DNA from: Beijerinckiaceae bacterium
GTDB taxonomy: Bacteria; Pseudomonadota; Alphaproteobacteria; Rhizobiales; Beijerinckiaceae
Direction: 5' to 3'
Assembly: GCA_947454485.1 (NCBI GenBank)
Contig: CANGJJ010000006.1
Span: forward strand, 62,001-126,000
Length of the DNA: 64,000 bases
Shown: piece after piece, positions 44,333 through 53,900 of the stretch
How positions within the stretch are numbered: the stretch's first letter is position 1
How the letters are laid out: the number at the start of each line of letters is the position of its first letter
Translations under genes and position numbers: made by a program
The notes under the pieces: generated by a model
Database searches by the model: none
What the model was told of the DNA's origin: nothing
Seen by the model: only the letters and a program-made list of their open reading frames with translations

Positions 44333-44360
44333 AAGGGCCGGATCACTCCGGCCCTTCTTT
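44333..44360. terminator. Bidirectional terminator between converging operons
   Basis: AAGGGCCGGA (44333-44342) pairs over 10 bp with TCCGGCCCTT (44347-44356) around a 4-base loop. It is flanked by A-rich bases on the left and CTTT on the right. It ends the rightward receptor gene and the long leftward operon, whose last stop codon overlaps it at 44359. Confidence 0.88.
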
Positions 44361-46647
44361 ATGCCTTGCGCTTGGCGGCTTGCACCAAATCCCAAATCCT
44401 GTTGGGCGACAGCGGCAGAATATTTGGCGCAACACCAAAACTCTTCAGCGCTGAGCTCACTGCATTGGCGACGACACCGCCGATGGGAATGATGCCGCCC
44501 TCGCCCGCACCCTTCGCACCAATCGGATGATTGGGGGTTGGATAATTATCGGTCGAGATGCAGTGAATATGCGGATAGTCGGTAGCAAGCGGCAGCAGAT
44601 AATCGGCCAGCGATCCAACAAGCAAAGTGCCCTGATCATCATAGGCAAGCTCTTCTGAGAAGACGCTACCAAAGCCCTGCACCGCCGCACCCATCACCTG
44701 ACCATGCAAGGTCAGCGGATTAATGATACGGCCCACATCGTCAACGACCAGATATTCAAGCACCTGCACATGACCCGTGTCAGCATCAACCGCGACATGA
44801 ACCGCGCCCGCGCCATAAGTATAGGTCGGCGTCCAGCTCGTATATTTGGCCTCAGTGACAATCTTGGCAGAGGCGACCTCCGCAAGTGGCACAGAGCGCC
44901 CATCCGCATGACGCGCCACGCCTTCAGCAATGGTGAGTGACGAGGGATCGACATTGAGACGCTTGGCCGCCTCTTCGCGGAAGCGGTCCAACATTTTCTC
45001 AGCCGCCATCATGATCGCGCTGCCACCCATGACGGTCGCACGCGAGCCATAAGAGCCCCAACCTTCCTTCAACAGATCAGTCGAACCGTGATAGATGCGC
45101 AAGCGATCCATCGGCAGCTCAAGCGCATCCGCAGTGATCTGCAACATCACCGTCTCGACGCCCTGCCCAATCGAAGATGAACCGATATACAAAGTCACAC
45201 TGCCATCGGCCTCCAATTCGAGCTTGCAAGCCTCGGAGGGGCCCGATGCACCACCTTCAATGAAGCTGGCAATGGCGATGCCGTGATAGCGACCATCAAC
45301 CTGCTGACCATCCAGCTTGGCTTTCTCGTCCCAGTGAAACTCTTTCAGGCAGCGGTCGAATGTCTCGCGATAATCACCGCTGTCGCAATTGGTCTCCGCG
45401 CGGCCATCGCTCGGCAGAACAGTGGCGAGCGGATAAGGCATCTCGGTATTGGTAAGGAGATTCTTGCGACGCAGCGCCACGCGATCCATCTGCAGAGCGT
45501 CAGCCGCCATCTCCATCAGCCGCTCCATGAAGAAGCAGCCTTCATAGCGCCCCGGCCCGCGATAAGTACCGGCGGGTGTTTTGTTGCTCACAAAGGCATG
45601 GGCTTTGAGATCAATATTGGGCACACGATAAGGCCCTGTCATGAACTGCGCCGCATTACGCACAGGCGTCATACCGTTGGGCCGCACATAAGCGCCGATA
45701 TTGACATAAAGATCGCCACGCATCCCCAAGATCGTGCCATCTTTTGACAGCGCCAATTCCACCTGCGCTTCACATTCACGCGAATGACCAATCGCGGTGA
45801 AATGTTCGCGGCGATCTTCAACCCATTTGATCGGTTTGTTGAACTTGCGCGCGGCAAAGGCGCACAAAAAGTCTTCGGGGTAGAATTCGCCGCGCGCACC
45901 AAAGCCGCCGCCCACATCAACCTCGATATAATCCACCGCCTCTTCGGGCAGCTTCATCATATCGGCCATGGTTTTGCGATTGAAGAAGGGGAGCTTGGCT
46001 GCACCTGACACGCGTAAGCGCCGGTTTTTCTCATCCCATTCGGCCAGAAGACCGCGCGTTTCCATCGGCGTTGCGGTTTGGCGCTGCGTATAGAAGCGAT
46101 CCTTGACCACAACATCGGCCTTGGCAAAGGCCTCATCCGCACTGCCCTTCTGGGCATTAAAGACAGAGGTCACATTGGACTTCTGCGCCTCGAACAAAAG
46201 CACCTTATCGGCAAAGCAAGTTTCGCGATCAAGCACCGCCGGGAGCTGCTCATACTCCACATCAATCAAACCAAGTGCATCTTCAGCGATCTCTTGGGAG
46301 TCTGCCAACACGACCGCAATCGGCTCACCAAAATAGCGCACTTTGCCGCGCCCGATAATGGGCTGCGCAAAAGGACCGATGGTCGGATTGGGACGACGGA
46401 AGGGGATGGTGGGAACATCCTCACCCATATCATCGCCCGTAAGCACAGCGCGCACGCCCTCAAGCGCCAGCGCAGCCGAAGCATCAATCTTCAAAATGCG
46501 GCCATGACCAACGGGGCTGCGCAAGAAAACCGCATGCCACATGCCTTCGCGCGACATGTCGCCGACATATTCGCCCGTGCCCGTCAAAAAGCGCTGATCT
46601 TCGATCCGCTCAACGGGGCTACCAATGTAAGTGTTGACGGTGCGCAT
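44359..46647 (-). CDS. Molybdenum hydroxylase large subunit (xanthine dehydrogenase family), set 1
   Basis: A 762-residue molybdopterin-binding catalytic subunit. It starts MRTVNTYIGSPVERIEDQRF. The Mo-site loop is AGTYRGPGRYEG and the catalytic Glu is in KGAGEGGIIP near the C terminus. The VAYRCSFR loop of CO dehydrogenase is absent, so it is a hydroxylase of an organic, probably heterocyclic, substrate. ATG 46647 begins right after the stop of the small subunit, with GGGGAGAG upstream. Last gene of the 12-gene operon. Confidence 0.92.
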   Translation of the reverse strand: MRTVNTYIGSPVERIEDQRFLTGTGEYVGDMSREGMWHAVFLRSPVGHGRILKIDASAALALEGVRAVLTGDDMGEDVPTIPFRRPNPTIGPFAQPIIGRGKVRYFGEPIAVVLADSQEIAEDALGLIDVEYEQLPAVLDRETCFADKVLLFEAQKSNVTSVFNAQKGSADEAFAKADVVVKDRFYTQRQTATPMETRGLLAEWDEKNRRLRVSGAAKLPFFNRKTMADMMKLPEEAVDYIEVDVGGGFGARGEFYPEDFLCAFAARKFNKPIKWVEDRREHFTAIGHSRECEAQVELALSKDGTILGMRGDLYVNIGAYVRPNGMTPVRNAAQFMTGPYRVPNIDLKAHAFVSNKTPAGTYRGPGRYEGCFFMERLMEMAADALQMDRVALRRKNLLTNTEMPYPLATVLPSDGRAETNCDSGDYRETFDRCLKEFHWDEKAKLDGQQVDGRYHGIAIASFIEGGASGPSEACKLELEADGSVTLYIGSSSIGQGVETVMLQITADALELPMDRLRIYHGSTDLLKEGWGSYGSRATVMGGSAIMMAAEKMLDRFREEAAKRLNVDPSSLTIAEGVARHADGRSVPLAEVASAKIVTEAKYTSWTPTYTYGAGAVHVAVDADTGHVQVLEYLVVDDVGRIINPLTLHGQVMGAAVQGFGSVFSEELAYDDQGTLLVGSLADYLLPLATDYPHIHCISTDNYPTPNHPIGAKGAGEGGIIPIGGVVANAVSSALKSFGVAPNILPLSPNRIWDLVQAAKRKA

Positions 46648-46648
46648 A

Positions 46649-47128
46649 TCAGCTCTCCCCCGCCTTGGCGCGATAGGCTTCGCGCGCTTCCATCGCAGCT
46701 TCGATGATCGGAATATAGCCTGTGCAACGACAGATATTGCCCGACAAAACATCGCGGATGCGCTCTTCGTCCGCATCAGGCTCCTGGCTGAGCAAAGCGT
46801 GAAGCGTGGTCAACATGCCCGGCGTGCAGAAACCACATTGCAAACCGTGATGCTTTTTGAAGGCGAGCTGCAAGGGAGAAAGCTCCTCGCCAGCTCCGAT
46901 CCCCTCAATGGTCGTGATCTTGGCGCCATCTGCTTGCACCGCGAGCATGAGGCAAGAGCGAACGGCCTCGCCATTCACAATCACTGTACATGCGCCGCAC
47001 ACACCGTGTTCACAACCCACATGCGTGCCGGTCATGCCCACATCATGGCGCAAGCAATCGGCGAGTGTTGTTCGCGCGGCTGGATCAACAGTGACCTTGC
47101 GGCCATTGACGTCAAAAGAAACTGTCAT
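46649..47128 (-). CDS. Molybdenum hydroxylase [2Fe-2S] subunit, set 1
   Basis: A 159-residue iron-sulfur subunit. The plant-type cluster motif is CEHGVCGAC plus a later Cys (VRSCLMLA). The second cluster uses CGFC (QCGFCTPGM) and CRC (NICRCTGY). It carries electrons from the Mo site to FAD. ATG 47128 with GAGG upstream is preferred to the in-frame GTG 47140. It lies between the FAD and large subunits, as is usual. Confidence 0.95.
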   Translation of the reverse strand: MTVSFDVNGRKVTVDPAARTTLADCLRHDVGMTGTHVGCEHGVCGACTVIVNGEAVRSCLMLAVQADGAKITTIEGIGAGEELSPLQLAFKKHHGLQCGFCTPGMLTTLHALLSQEPDADEERIRDVLSGNICRCTGYIPIIEAAMEAREAYRAKAGES

Positions 47129-47136
47129 GGCGGACC

Positions 47137-47994
47137 TCACTTGGCAGCCTGCGCAAGCGCGCGTTTGGTCAAAGTGCCCACAAGCGAGCGGCGATAATCT
47201 CTCGAGGCATGAATATCACTCTGCGGATTAACTTCTCCGCTCGCGACATCACCCACAGTTTCAAACAAGGCCTCACTCGGCTCTTGACCATTCAAGGCAG
47301 CCTCAGCGTTGGGCAGACGGCGCGGAATATCGGTCGCACCAAAGACGCCGATATGGGCCTGCGTGATCAGTCCCTGCTGATCAAGATCATAGAAAGCAAC
47401 GATCCCCGCGATGGCAAAGTCACCGCGCCGGCGCGCAAATTCTTGGAAGCCCCAGCGGCGGCGCTTGGGCCATACGGGCACGCGCACAGCTGTGATGATC
47501 TCATCATCAGCAAGGCAAGTCTCCAGAGCACCCGTGAATAAATCCGCCGCTTTGATCGCGCGCGCGCCTTTGCTCCCCACAACATCAATCACCGCATCGC
47601 AGGCCACAGCCAGTGCAGGGAACTCTGCAGCAGGATCAGCATGGGCCAAACTGCCGCCAACCGTGCCGCGATTGCGGATCTGATAATGCGCGACATGTTC
47701 CATCGCCGCAGCCAGAACGGGCACAACACGCGCAAGTTCGCGGCTCTCTTCGATCATGCGCCAGCGCACCATGGCGCCGATCTTCACTTCCTTGGCGAGC
47801 ACCTCAATGGAATCAAGCCCGGGCACATGGCGCAGGTCGACCAATGCAGATGGCTGCGCGAGACGAAATGCCATGACCGGCATCAAGCTCTGCCCGCCTG
47901 CAATAGGACGCGCCGACCCTTCGGAGGCCGCCAGCAGTGCCACAGCCTCAGCCAGTGAGGTGGGCGCGTGATAATCAAAAGTGGGCAGTTTCAT
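47137..47994 (-). CDS. Molybdenum hydroxylase FAD-binding subunit, set 1
   Basis: A 285-residue medium subunit of the CoxM/XdhB family. FAD motifs are ARPIAGGQSLMPVM (compare AGGQSL) and RNRGTVGGSLAHADPAAE. It passes electrons to an external acceptor. It begins 12 bases after the upstream decarboxylase-like gene and ends 8 bases before the [2Fe-2S] subunit start. Confidence 0.94.
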   Translation of the reverse strand: MKLPTFDYHAPTSLAEAVALLAASEGSARPIAGGQSLMPVMAFRLAQPSALVDLRHVPGLDSIEVLAKEVKIGAMVRWRMIEESRELARVVPVLAAAMEHVAHYQIRNRGTVGGSLAHADPAAEFPALAVACDAVIDVVGSKGARAIKAADLFTGALETCLADDEIITAVRVPVWPKRRRWGFQEFARRRGDFAIAGIVAFYDLDQQGLITQAHIGVFGATDIPRRLPNAEAALNGQEPSEALFETVGDVASGEVNPQSDIHASRDYRRSLVGTLTKRALAQAAK

Positions 47995-48006
47995 GCCACG
48001 AGCTCC

Positions 48007-48993
48007 TCAGATGCGGAAAACTTTGCCGCGCTTGTGGCCCTGCCCGACAGGCAGAAACAATTCATCAAGCGTCAGACGGCGACTGGTCAGGCCCTGCTCG
48101 TGCGAGAAGCCCGCCAGCATATCAAGCTGCTTGGCATTATTGGGCGTGAGGCCATATTCCCATGGATCAGGCCCCAAGATCTCTTCCTGTTCTTCCCAAG
48201 CCTCGCGATACCAAGCAAGCGGCGCAACGCGCGGATTTTCCATGCGCTGCATACCGATCTCTTTGGCCCGCTCAAATGCATGGAACAGATTGACAGGCAC
48301 CCAGGGATATTTCTCGACGATCTCATGCTTGATGCCAAGCACATGCATGATCGGGAAGATCTGCGTGCGCTTATAGAAGGCGATCTCTTCGGCTTTGTAA
48401 TTGGGAAACAGGCGGCCAACCCGCGGATCTTTATTGACGAGCGGCGCAATTAGATCGGGATGGATGAGCGCATCAATCTCACCCTCTGCCAGCATGGTCT
48501 CAATCGACTTGTCATCGGGGATGCGCTGCAGATTGAGGCCCGGAGGCGGCGTGAACTCAACAGCCTCGGCAAGCTCTGTGTACCAATCAATTGATTTGAA
48601 CGGCACGCCATATTCATGGTCGAGCAAACCACGCAACCACAACAAAGCAGTCGATTGATATTGCTTGAGACCGACCTTGCGACCAATCAGATCCTTCGGG
48701 CTCTTGATGCCCTTAGATGTGTTGATGAAGATAAAGCCATGGCGAAAGCGGCGATGCAAAAAGACAGGCAGCGCATCAAAACCAAAGCCCTTGTCTTTGG
48801 AGGCGATATAAGACGAGCCGGAAACTTCACCCACATCAAAATCGCGGTTACGCAAGAAGCGATAATGGCGCGTGGTGGAATCCATCGCCGTGAGGACATT
48901 GAGCTCAATGCCATCTGGCTTCACCGTGCCGTCTTTCAGCGGGCGAATGATCTCATAGTCACCGCATGCCAATGTAAGCTCTAACTTGGCCAT
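48007..48993 (-). CDS. 4,5-dihydroxyphthalate decarboxylase-like protein (periplasmic-binding-protein fold), copy 1
   Basis: A 328-residue protein without a signal peptide that resembles Pht5-type 4,5-dihydroxyphthalate decarboxylases and their ABC-receptor-like relatives. Landmarks are LACGDYEIIRPLKDG near the start, GRKVGLKQYQSTALLWLRGL and EKYPWVPVNLFHAFERAKE. If enzymatic it would remove a carboxyl group from an aromatic diacid; it could also be a cytoplasmic binding protein. It lies directly upstream of Mo hydroxylase set 1. A relative lies at 61608. Confidence 0.78.
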   Translation of the reverse strand: MAKLELTLACGDYEIIRPLKDGTVKPDGIELNVLTAMDSTTRHYRFLRNRDFDVGEVSGSSYIASKDKGFGFDALPVFLHRRFRHGFIFINTSKGIKSPKDLIGRKVGLKQYQSTALLWLRGLLDHEYGVPFKSIDWYTELAEAVEFTPPPGLNLQRIPDDKSIETMLAEGEIDALIHPDLIAPLVNKDPRVGRLFPNYKAEEIAFYKRTQIFPIMHVLGIKHEIVEKYPWVPVNLFHAFERAKEIGMQRMENPRVAPLAWYREAWEEQEEILGPDPWEYGLTPNNAKQLDMLAGFSHEQGLTSRRLTLDELFLPVGQGHKRGKVFRI

Positions 48994-49015
48994 AAGCCCC
49001 TCCCCTTGCCGTTCT

Positions 49016-49918
49016 TTAGCGTGGCTTTGCGGTGGATGATTTTACCGATTGCATCAGTGAGCGAAGATAGGCACTGGCCGCTTCACCCTTGAGGGCCGTG
49101 CCCCACATTTCTTTCACAGCCTTCTCATGCAGCGTGAGCGCCTCTTGCGCCGATGTAATCATTGCGACGCCCACACGCACATTGGGATTTTCGCCCAATC
49201 GGAAAGGGCTCAGCGTCATCACCTTGCGGTCGGGCTGACGGAAGATTTGAAAGCCTGTCTGCGGCAAGGCATCACGCACGACACCAATCTGCACACCAAT
49301 CGGCCCGCTGGAGATTAACTCAGCGAAATATTCAATCTCGGCTTGCGCCAATGCGCGGCGCTGATCCTGCTGATCTTGCGGCAGTTGCGCTTTTCCCACA
49401 AAGCCATTGCGCAGCAAACGTTCGATCTCGATACCAGAGATGAGATTGACAACACCGGGCTGACGACGCCGGAAGGTTGCTTTGCGCTCAACCAGAATGT
49501 CGAGGATGGTGTTGATATCCGCCATGACGCGTTCACGGTCGGGAATATCAGCTGCCACACTCTCGATCAGCAACTGTTTCAGCAATTCATCAAAGCGCTC
49601 TGAGGCGAGCAGGTAAGACAAGGGGCCAGCAAGAACGACGATATGTTCGGCCTGCTCTTCCAATTGCCGCAAGCGCTCGAAATAAGCCACAGCCGAGGAG
49701 ATATATTCGATGCCAACACCCAAAAGTGTCGGGATCGACACATCCAGCAATTCAGCGAGCTTTTCGAGCGTCTCGATCTTGGCCAATTCACCGCGTTCGA
49801 AACGATAAAGAGCGGTGCGCGAAATACCGATACGGCGGGCGATTTCATCCGCGCTCATACCAGAGGCGAGGCGAAACGCCTTCAGCCGTTGCCCGATCTC
49901 ATCGTAGCGAAAACTCAT
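49016..49918 (-). CDS. XRE-family regulator with a large unassigned C-terminal domain
   Basis: A 300-residue protein. The N-terminal helix-turn-helix (about 8-65) reads IGQRLKAFRLASGMSADEIA, then RRIGISRTALYRFERGELAK. The remaining roughly 230 residues are soluble and match no domain I recognise; they probably sense a metabolite. The start ATG 49918 overlaps the stop of the quinone reductase gene, so it is translated within the catabolic operon and likely controls it. Feedback by a pathway intermediate is a reasonable inference. Confidence 0.88.
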   Translation of the reverse strand: MSFRYDEIGQRLKAFRLASGMSADEIARRIGISRTALYRFERGELAKIETLEKLAELLDVSIPTLLGVGIEYISSAVAYFERLRQLEEQAEHIVVLAGPLSYLLASERFDELLKQLLIESVAADIPDRERVMADINTILDILVERKATFRRRQPGVVNLISGIEIERLLRNGFVGKAQLPQDQQDQRRALAQAEIEYFAELISSGPIGVQIGVVRDALPQTGFQIFRQPDRKVMTLSPFRLGENPNVRVGVAMITSAQEALTLHEKAVKEMWGTALKGEAASAYLRSLMQSVKSSTAKPR

Positions 49919-50913
49919 GCTGCACTCCACGGCAGCAAAATCATACGCCCTTGCGCTGTGCGTTCTTCAACAGCGCGTAGCGCCTGCGCAAAATTGTCGA
50001 GTGGCAACTCAGAAGCTGCGAGCGGCTTCAGCTTGCCCTGCACATAAAAATCAAAGACCTCGCGATAGCATTGCGCAACCTGTTCTGGGCGTCGCTTGCG
50101 ATAATCGCTCACCTGCAGACCTGAGACTTCGATATTTTTAACGAGCAGATAATTCACTTTGACGGAGGGAATATGCCCAGCCGCAAAGCCGATAACCACA
50201 AGACGGCCACACCAGGCCAAAGCTCGGATGGCGGCGTCAAACACATCACCGCCCAAGGGATCGAGAATGATGTCGACGCCCTTGCCATCGGTCTGCGCAT
50301 GAACCTGCGCACGCAGGCTCTCGCGCAAATCAGGAGCTGACAGATCAACGACACCATCAGCACCAGCAGCCAGCGCCTGCGCCTCTTTGGCACGCGAAGA
50401 AATGCCTGCCAAAACGCGCGCACCCATGGCTTTGGCCAATTGCACACTGGCTTGCCCCACAGCGCCCGTTGCGCCCAACACAAGAACAGTTTCGCCCGGC
50501 TGCAAACGCGCACGCTCGCGCAATGCAAACCATGATGTGTCGAAGGCAAGCGACATGGCGCCAGCCTGCGTATAAGACAGTCCGTCGGGCAGCGCATAGC
50601 AGCTCTTGGCAGGCGCGAGCGCATATTGTGCATAGCCGCCCTGCTCAGCCATGGCGAGAATACGCGTCCCAACTTTGAGATTGGTAACACCCTCACCAAG
50701 GGCTGTAACAACACCCACAGGGCCCTTGCCCGGCGTGAAAGGCAGCTTGGGCAAAAATTGATATTTGCCGCTGATGACCAACAAATCGACGAAGTTAACA
50801 GGTGCAGCATGCACCTCCATCAATACTTCACCGGGGCCGGGCTGTGGCACAGCCACATCCTCGACACGCGCATCGTCGTAAGGACCAAAAGAACGAAGAA
50901 CAACGGCACGCAT
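49915..50913 (-). CDS. Zinc-free medium-chain dehydrogenase, quinone oxidoreductase type
   Basis: A 332-residue MDR-family NADPH oxidoreductase. The NADP motif is VLVLGATGAVGQASVQLAKA. The catalytic-zinc Cys/His ligands of alcohol dehydrogenases are absent. It likely reduces an enoyl or quinone-like intermediate; enoyl-CoA or enone reduction would fit beside an acyl-CoA synthetase. ATG 50913 has GAGG 8 bases upstream and lies 10 bases past the synthetase stop. Confidence 0.88.
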   Translation of the reverse strand: MRAVVLRSFGPYDDARVEDVAVPQPGPGEVLMEVHAAPVNFVDLLVISGKYQFLPKLPFTPGKGPVGVVTALGEGVTNLKVGTRILAMAEQGGYAQYALAPAKSCYALPDGLSYTQAGAMSLAFDTSWFALRERARLQPGETVLVLGATGAVGQASVQLAKAMGARVLAGISSRAKEAQALAAGADGVVDLSAPDLRESLRAQVHAQTDGKGVDIILDPLGGDVFDAAIRALAWCGRLVVIGFAAGHIPSVKVNYLLVKNIEVSGLQVSDYRKRRPEQVAQCYREVFDFYVQGKLKPLAASELPLDNFAQALRAVEERTAQGRMILLPWSAA

Positions 50914-50923
50914 CAGTTCAGCC

Positions 50924-52570
50924 TCACGCAACAGCTTTGGGTTTGAAGCGCACAGGCACAGGTGCAAAACGACCCTCGCTCACCCCGCTCACCAGATCGC
51001 GCTTCAAAATCTTGCCGCTGGGTGTCAGTGGCATTTTGTCGAGCACAAGAACGAATTCAGGCATATCAAAGCGTGACAGACCTGCATCATCGAGATGGCT
51101 CAGCAAATCATCCGGCGTCATCGCCTCAGCCTTGCGCAGCACGACGGCCAAGCAAACCTTCTCGCCAAGGCGATCATCTGCCACAGGCAGAGCTGCTGCC
51201 TTGTCGACAAGCTCATGCCGCATAGCGAGCGCTTCGATCCGTGCGGGATAGATATTATGACCGCCACGAATGATGACGTCTTTCTTGCGACCCGTGATGC
51301 GCAGATAGCCTTTCTCATCCATCCAACCCAGATCGCCGGTCATGAACCAGCCACTGCGATTGAAAGATGTCTCGGTCGCTTCCTGATCGTCGAAATAGCC
51401 CAGCATCAAACTCGCGCCGCGCCCGCCAATCTGCCCAGCCTCGCCCGCGGGCAATTCGCGATCAGGATCATCCTGCGCAAAAATCTTCACCTCATAGCCA
51501 GAGCAAGCTCGACCTGAGGTTTCACAGATCGTCTGCGCATCATCGCTCGGCACGGTGTAGTGATGCGAGCCAGCCTCGGTCATGCCATAGCCACTCTGCG
51601 GCACAACACCGTGATCGAGCAAACCAGCTGCAACACTCGGCGGCACTGATGCGCCCGAGATGCGGAAGCCCTTCACCTGCCCCAGCTGTTTCAAACCGCG
51701 TTGGCGGATCTCGCTCAATAGGTCAATCGCATGGGTTGGAACGCCGATGATGAAAGTCGTGCCGGCATCAATGATGCGATCAACAAGGCTCTTGCCGCGT
51801 GGCAGATCATGGACAATGAATTCACCGCCACGAATGAGCGTCATACCACAAGCGCCATAGCCCAGATTATGGCTGAGCGGGCTCATCGAATAGACAACAC
51901 TATCTTCCAGCAGCGACCAGTCAGCTGACAGCGCACGCGCATTGGCAAGCAAAGTATTGTCGCTATGCATGACGCCTTTGGGGATGCCCGTCGTGCCGGA
52001 TGTGAAGGCGAGATAGACAATCGTATTGGGATCACTGCGGACCTCAGGCGGGGCGCCGTTCAGATCTTTGAACGAGAGCTTCGCCTCATCGCTCGAAAGC
52101 GGGTCAAGGCCATAAACCGCGCGCAGCGAGGGGATCGCACCAAGCTCATTGAAGATATCGGCCTTGTGCGCATCAGCCCCATAACCGCGCTCAGTGATCA
52201 AAGCGCTCGCGCGCATACGGATCATAAGATCGCGAATTTCAGCGACCGTGTGATCGCGATGGAGCGAGGGGCAGCAGACATAGCCATTGCGCGAACAGGC
52301 CAGCGATGCCACAGCCGTCTCAAGACGGCTCGGCAACCAGACAGCCACACGCTCACCAGCCTTGACGCCTTGACGATGTAGATCACCTGCGAGCGCCTCC
52401 ACAGCACCAATCAAAGCGCTGTAGGTAATCGCCCGCTTTTGATCGCGCAAAGCAACCTTGCCGGGTGTCTTGCGCGCATGGGCGGCCACGAGCTGGAAGA
52501 TCGTATCATCCTGCCAGTGACCTTCCGCATAAAAGCGACGCATGTCCTGCGCATTCAGCAAGGTGAGCAT
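50924..52570 (-). CDS. Acyl-CoA synthetase (AMP-forming)
   Basis: A 548-residue ANL-superfamily ligase. The P-loop-like motif is LAFTSGTTGIPKGVMHSDN, the A5 motif SGYGMTEAG, the A7/A8 region FMTGDLGWMDEKGYLRITGR and the A10 Lys in TPSGKILKRDL. It converts a carboxylic acid to its CoA thioester using ATP. It resembles cyclohexanecarboxylate and medium-chain acyl-CoA ligases. ATG 52570 is used; the longer frame overlaps the upstream amidase. The ribosome site is weak. Confidence 0.92.
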   Translation of the reverse strand: MLTLLNAQDMRRFYAEGHWQDDTIFQLVAAHARKTPGKVALRDQKRAITYSALIGAVEALAGDLHRQGVKAGERVAVWLPSRLETAVASLACSRNGYVCCPSLHRDHTVAEIRDLMIRMRASALITERGYGADAHKADIFNELGAIPSLRAVYGLDPLSSDEAKLSFKDLNGAPPEVRSDPNTIVYLAFTSGTTGIPKGVMHSDNTLLANARALSADWSLLEDSVVYSMSPLSHNLGYGACGMTLIRGGEFIVHDLPRGKSLVDRIIDAGTTFIIGVPTHAIDLLSEIRQRGLKQLGQVKGFRISGASVPPSVAAGLLDHGVVPQSGYGMTEAGSHHYTVPSDDAQTICETSGRACSGYEVKIFAQDDPDRELPAGEAGQIGGRGASLMLGYFDDQEATETSFNRSGWFMTGDLGWMDEKGYLRITGRKKDVIIRGGHNIYPARIEALAMRHELVDKAAALPVADDRLGEKVCLAVVLRKAEAMTPDDLLSHLDDAGLSRFDMPEFVLVLDKMPLTPSGKILKRDLVSGVSEGRFAPVPVRFKPKAVA

Positions 52571-52586
52571 AGTTGACGCCACAGGC

Positions 52587-53900
52587 TTACTCCGCAGATT
52601 TCTTGATTTTAGGAATGGGCAGGCTGATCCCTGCGCGATCGCGCAGCCAGATGGAGGCTTGTAGCAAGCGCTGATCCTGCCAGCGCGGGGCAATCACCTG
52701 CACAGCGACAGGCATTTTGTTGCGACCGCGCGCCGCAGGCAGCGCAAGAGTTGGGACATGCAGGCAGGTCCAGAAGCCCTGGAACGCCGGCTCGCCTGTG
52801 AAAGCAAGACCCACAGGCGCTTCACCATGAACACAAGGGGCGAGCAAAATATCGTAATCGGCGAAGAGCTCATCAAGCTTCACGCGCGCAAATTCTGCAA
52901 AGCGCAGCTCATCATGATAGGCCGCCTCTGATGTCTTGAGACCAAGCTCAATGGACTTCGTCATCTGCGGGCTCAAAAGCCCGCGGTGATGCGCCCATTC
53001 CCATGCAAGCGAGCGTGCGCGCTCGACATTGTTGAGCACTTCGCGCGTCTCACTGATGCGCGCGAATTTGGCGGGCAGTTTGAACATGCGCACCGAAGCG
53101 CCAGCCGCCTTGGCTTTCGCAGCAGCTTCGTCCAAAGCCTTCTTCGTCTCGGGCTTTGCCTTCTCATACATTGGCGTCAGGCAAATACCGATCCGCGGCG
53201 CGCGCTTGGACGCACGCGCATCAATCTGCTGATTGGTGAGACCCGTTGAGAAAAGCGCGCAATCTTCAACCGTGCGCCCGAACAGGCCAATCGTGTCGAG
53301 CGACTCGGCTGCAAATTTCAACCCTTCGCGATTATAGGTGTTATAGGTCGGCTTATAGCCGACAATGCCGCAATAAGAGGCGGGGCGCAGAACAGAGCCA
53401 CCGGTCTGCGTGCCAAAAGCCAGCGGCACCATGAAGTCAGCAACAGCCGCAGCCGAGCCGCTCGACGAGCCACCGGGCGTGCGCGTCACATCATGCGGAT
53501 TGGTGGTAGCGCCCGGCGCAATGCCCGCAAGCTCGCAGGTCACCGTCTTGCCAAGAACAACCGCACCCGCTGCGCGCGCAAGAGCAACGCAAGCTGCATC
53601 ATTGCGGCTTTGATAGCCGTCATAAATTGGGGAGCCCATCTGCGTCGGCAGATCATGCGTGTTCAAAACATCCTTCACGCCAACCGGAACGCCATGCAAG
53701 GGACCCTTGGGAGGCGTCGCATCACAAGCGCGCGCAGCAGCCAGGGCCTTGTCAAAATCCGTCGCTGACCACGCATGCACAACATCTTCGCGCGCCTCGA
53801 TGCGCTCGATACAGGCGCGCACCAATTGCTCGGATGTAATCTCGCCAGCCTTGATCTTCTGTGCCGCCTCAGTGGCGGAAAGTTCGTTGAGTAATGTCAT
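52587..53900 (-). CDS. Amidase (amidase-signature family)
   Basis: A 437-residue hydrolase that splits C-N amide bonds. The Ser-Ser-Lys triad is visible: Lys in VPVGVKDVLN, the cis-Ser and nucleophile Ser in TPGGSSSGSAAAVAD and TQTGGSVLRP. No signal peptide, so it is cytoplasmic. It overlaps the upstream PyrC-like gene by 4 bases, so an amide produced by that cyclic amidohydrolase is an attractive substrate; this is inference. Confidence 0.93.
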   Translation of the reverse strand: MTLLNELSATEAAQKIKAGEITSEQLVRACIERIEAREDVVHAWSATDFDKALAAARACDATPPKGPLHGVPVGVKDVLNTHDLPTQMGSPIYDGYQSRNDAACVALARAAGAVVLGKTVTCELAGIAPGATTNPHDVTRTPGGSSSGSAAAVADFMVPLAFGTQTGGSVLRPASYCGIVGYKPTYNTYNREGLKFAAESLDTIGLFGRTVEDCALFSTGLTNQQIDARASKRAPRIGICLTPMYEKAKPETKKALDEAAAKAKAAGASVRMFKLPAKFARISETREVLNNVERARSLAWEWAHHRGLLSPQMTKSIELGLKTSEAAYHDELRFAEFARVKLDELFADYDILLAPCVHGEAPVGLAFTGEPAFQGFWTCLHVPTLALPAARGRNKMPVAVQVIAPRWQDQRLLQASIWLRDRAGISLPIPKIKKSAE

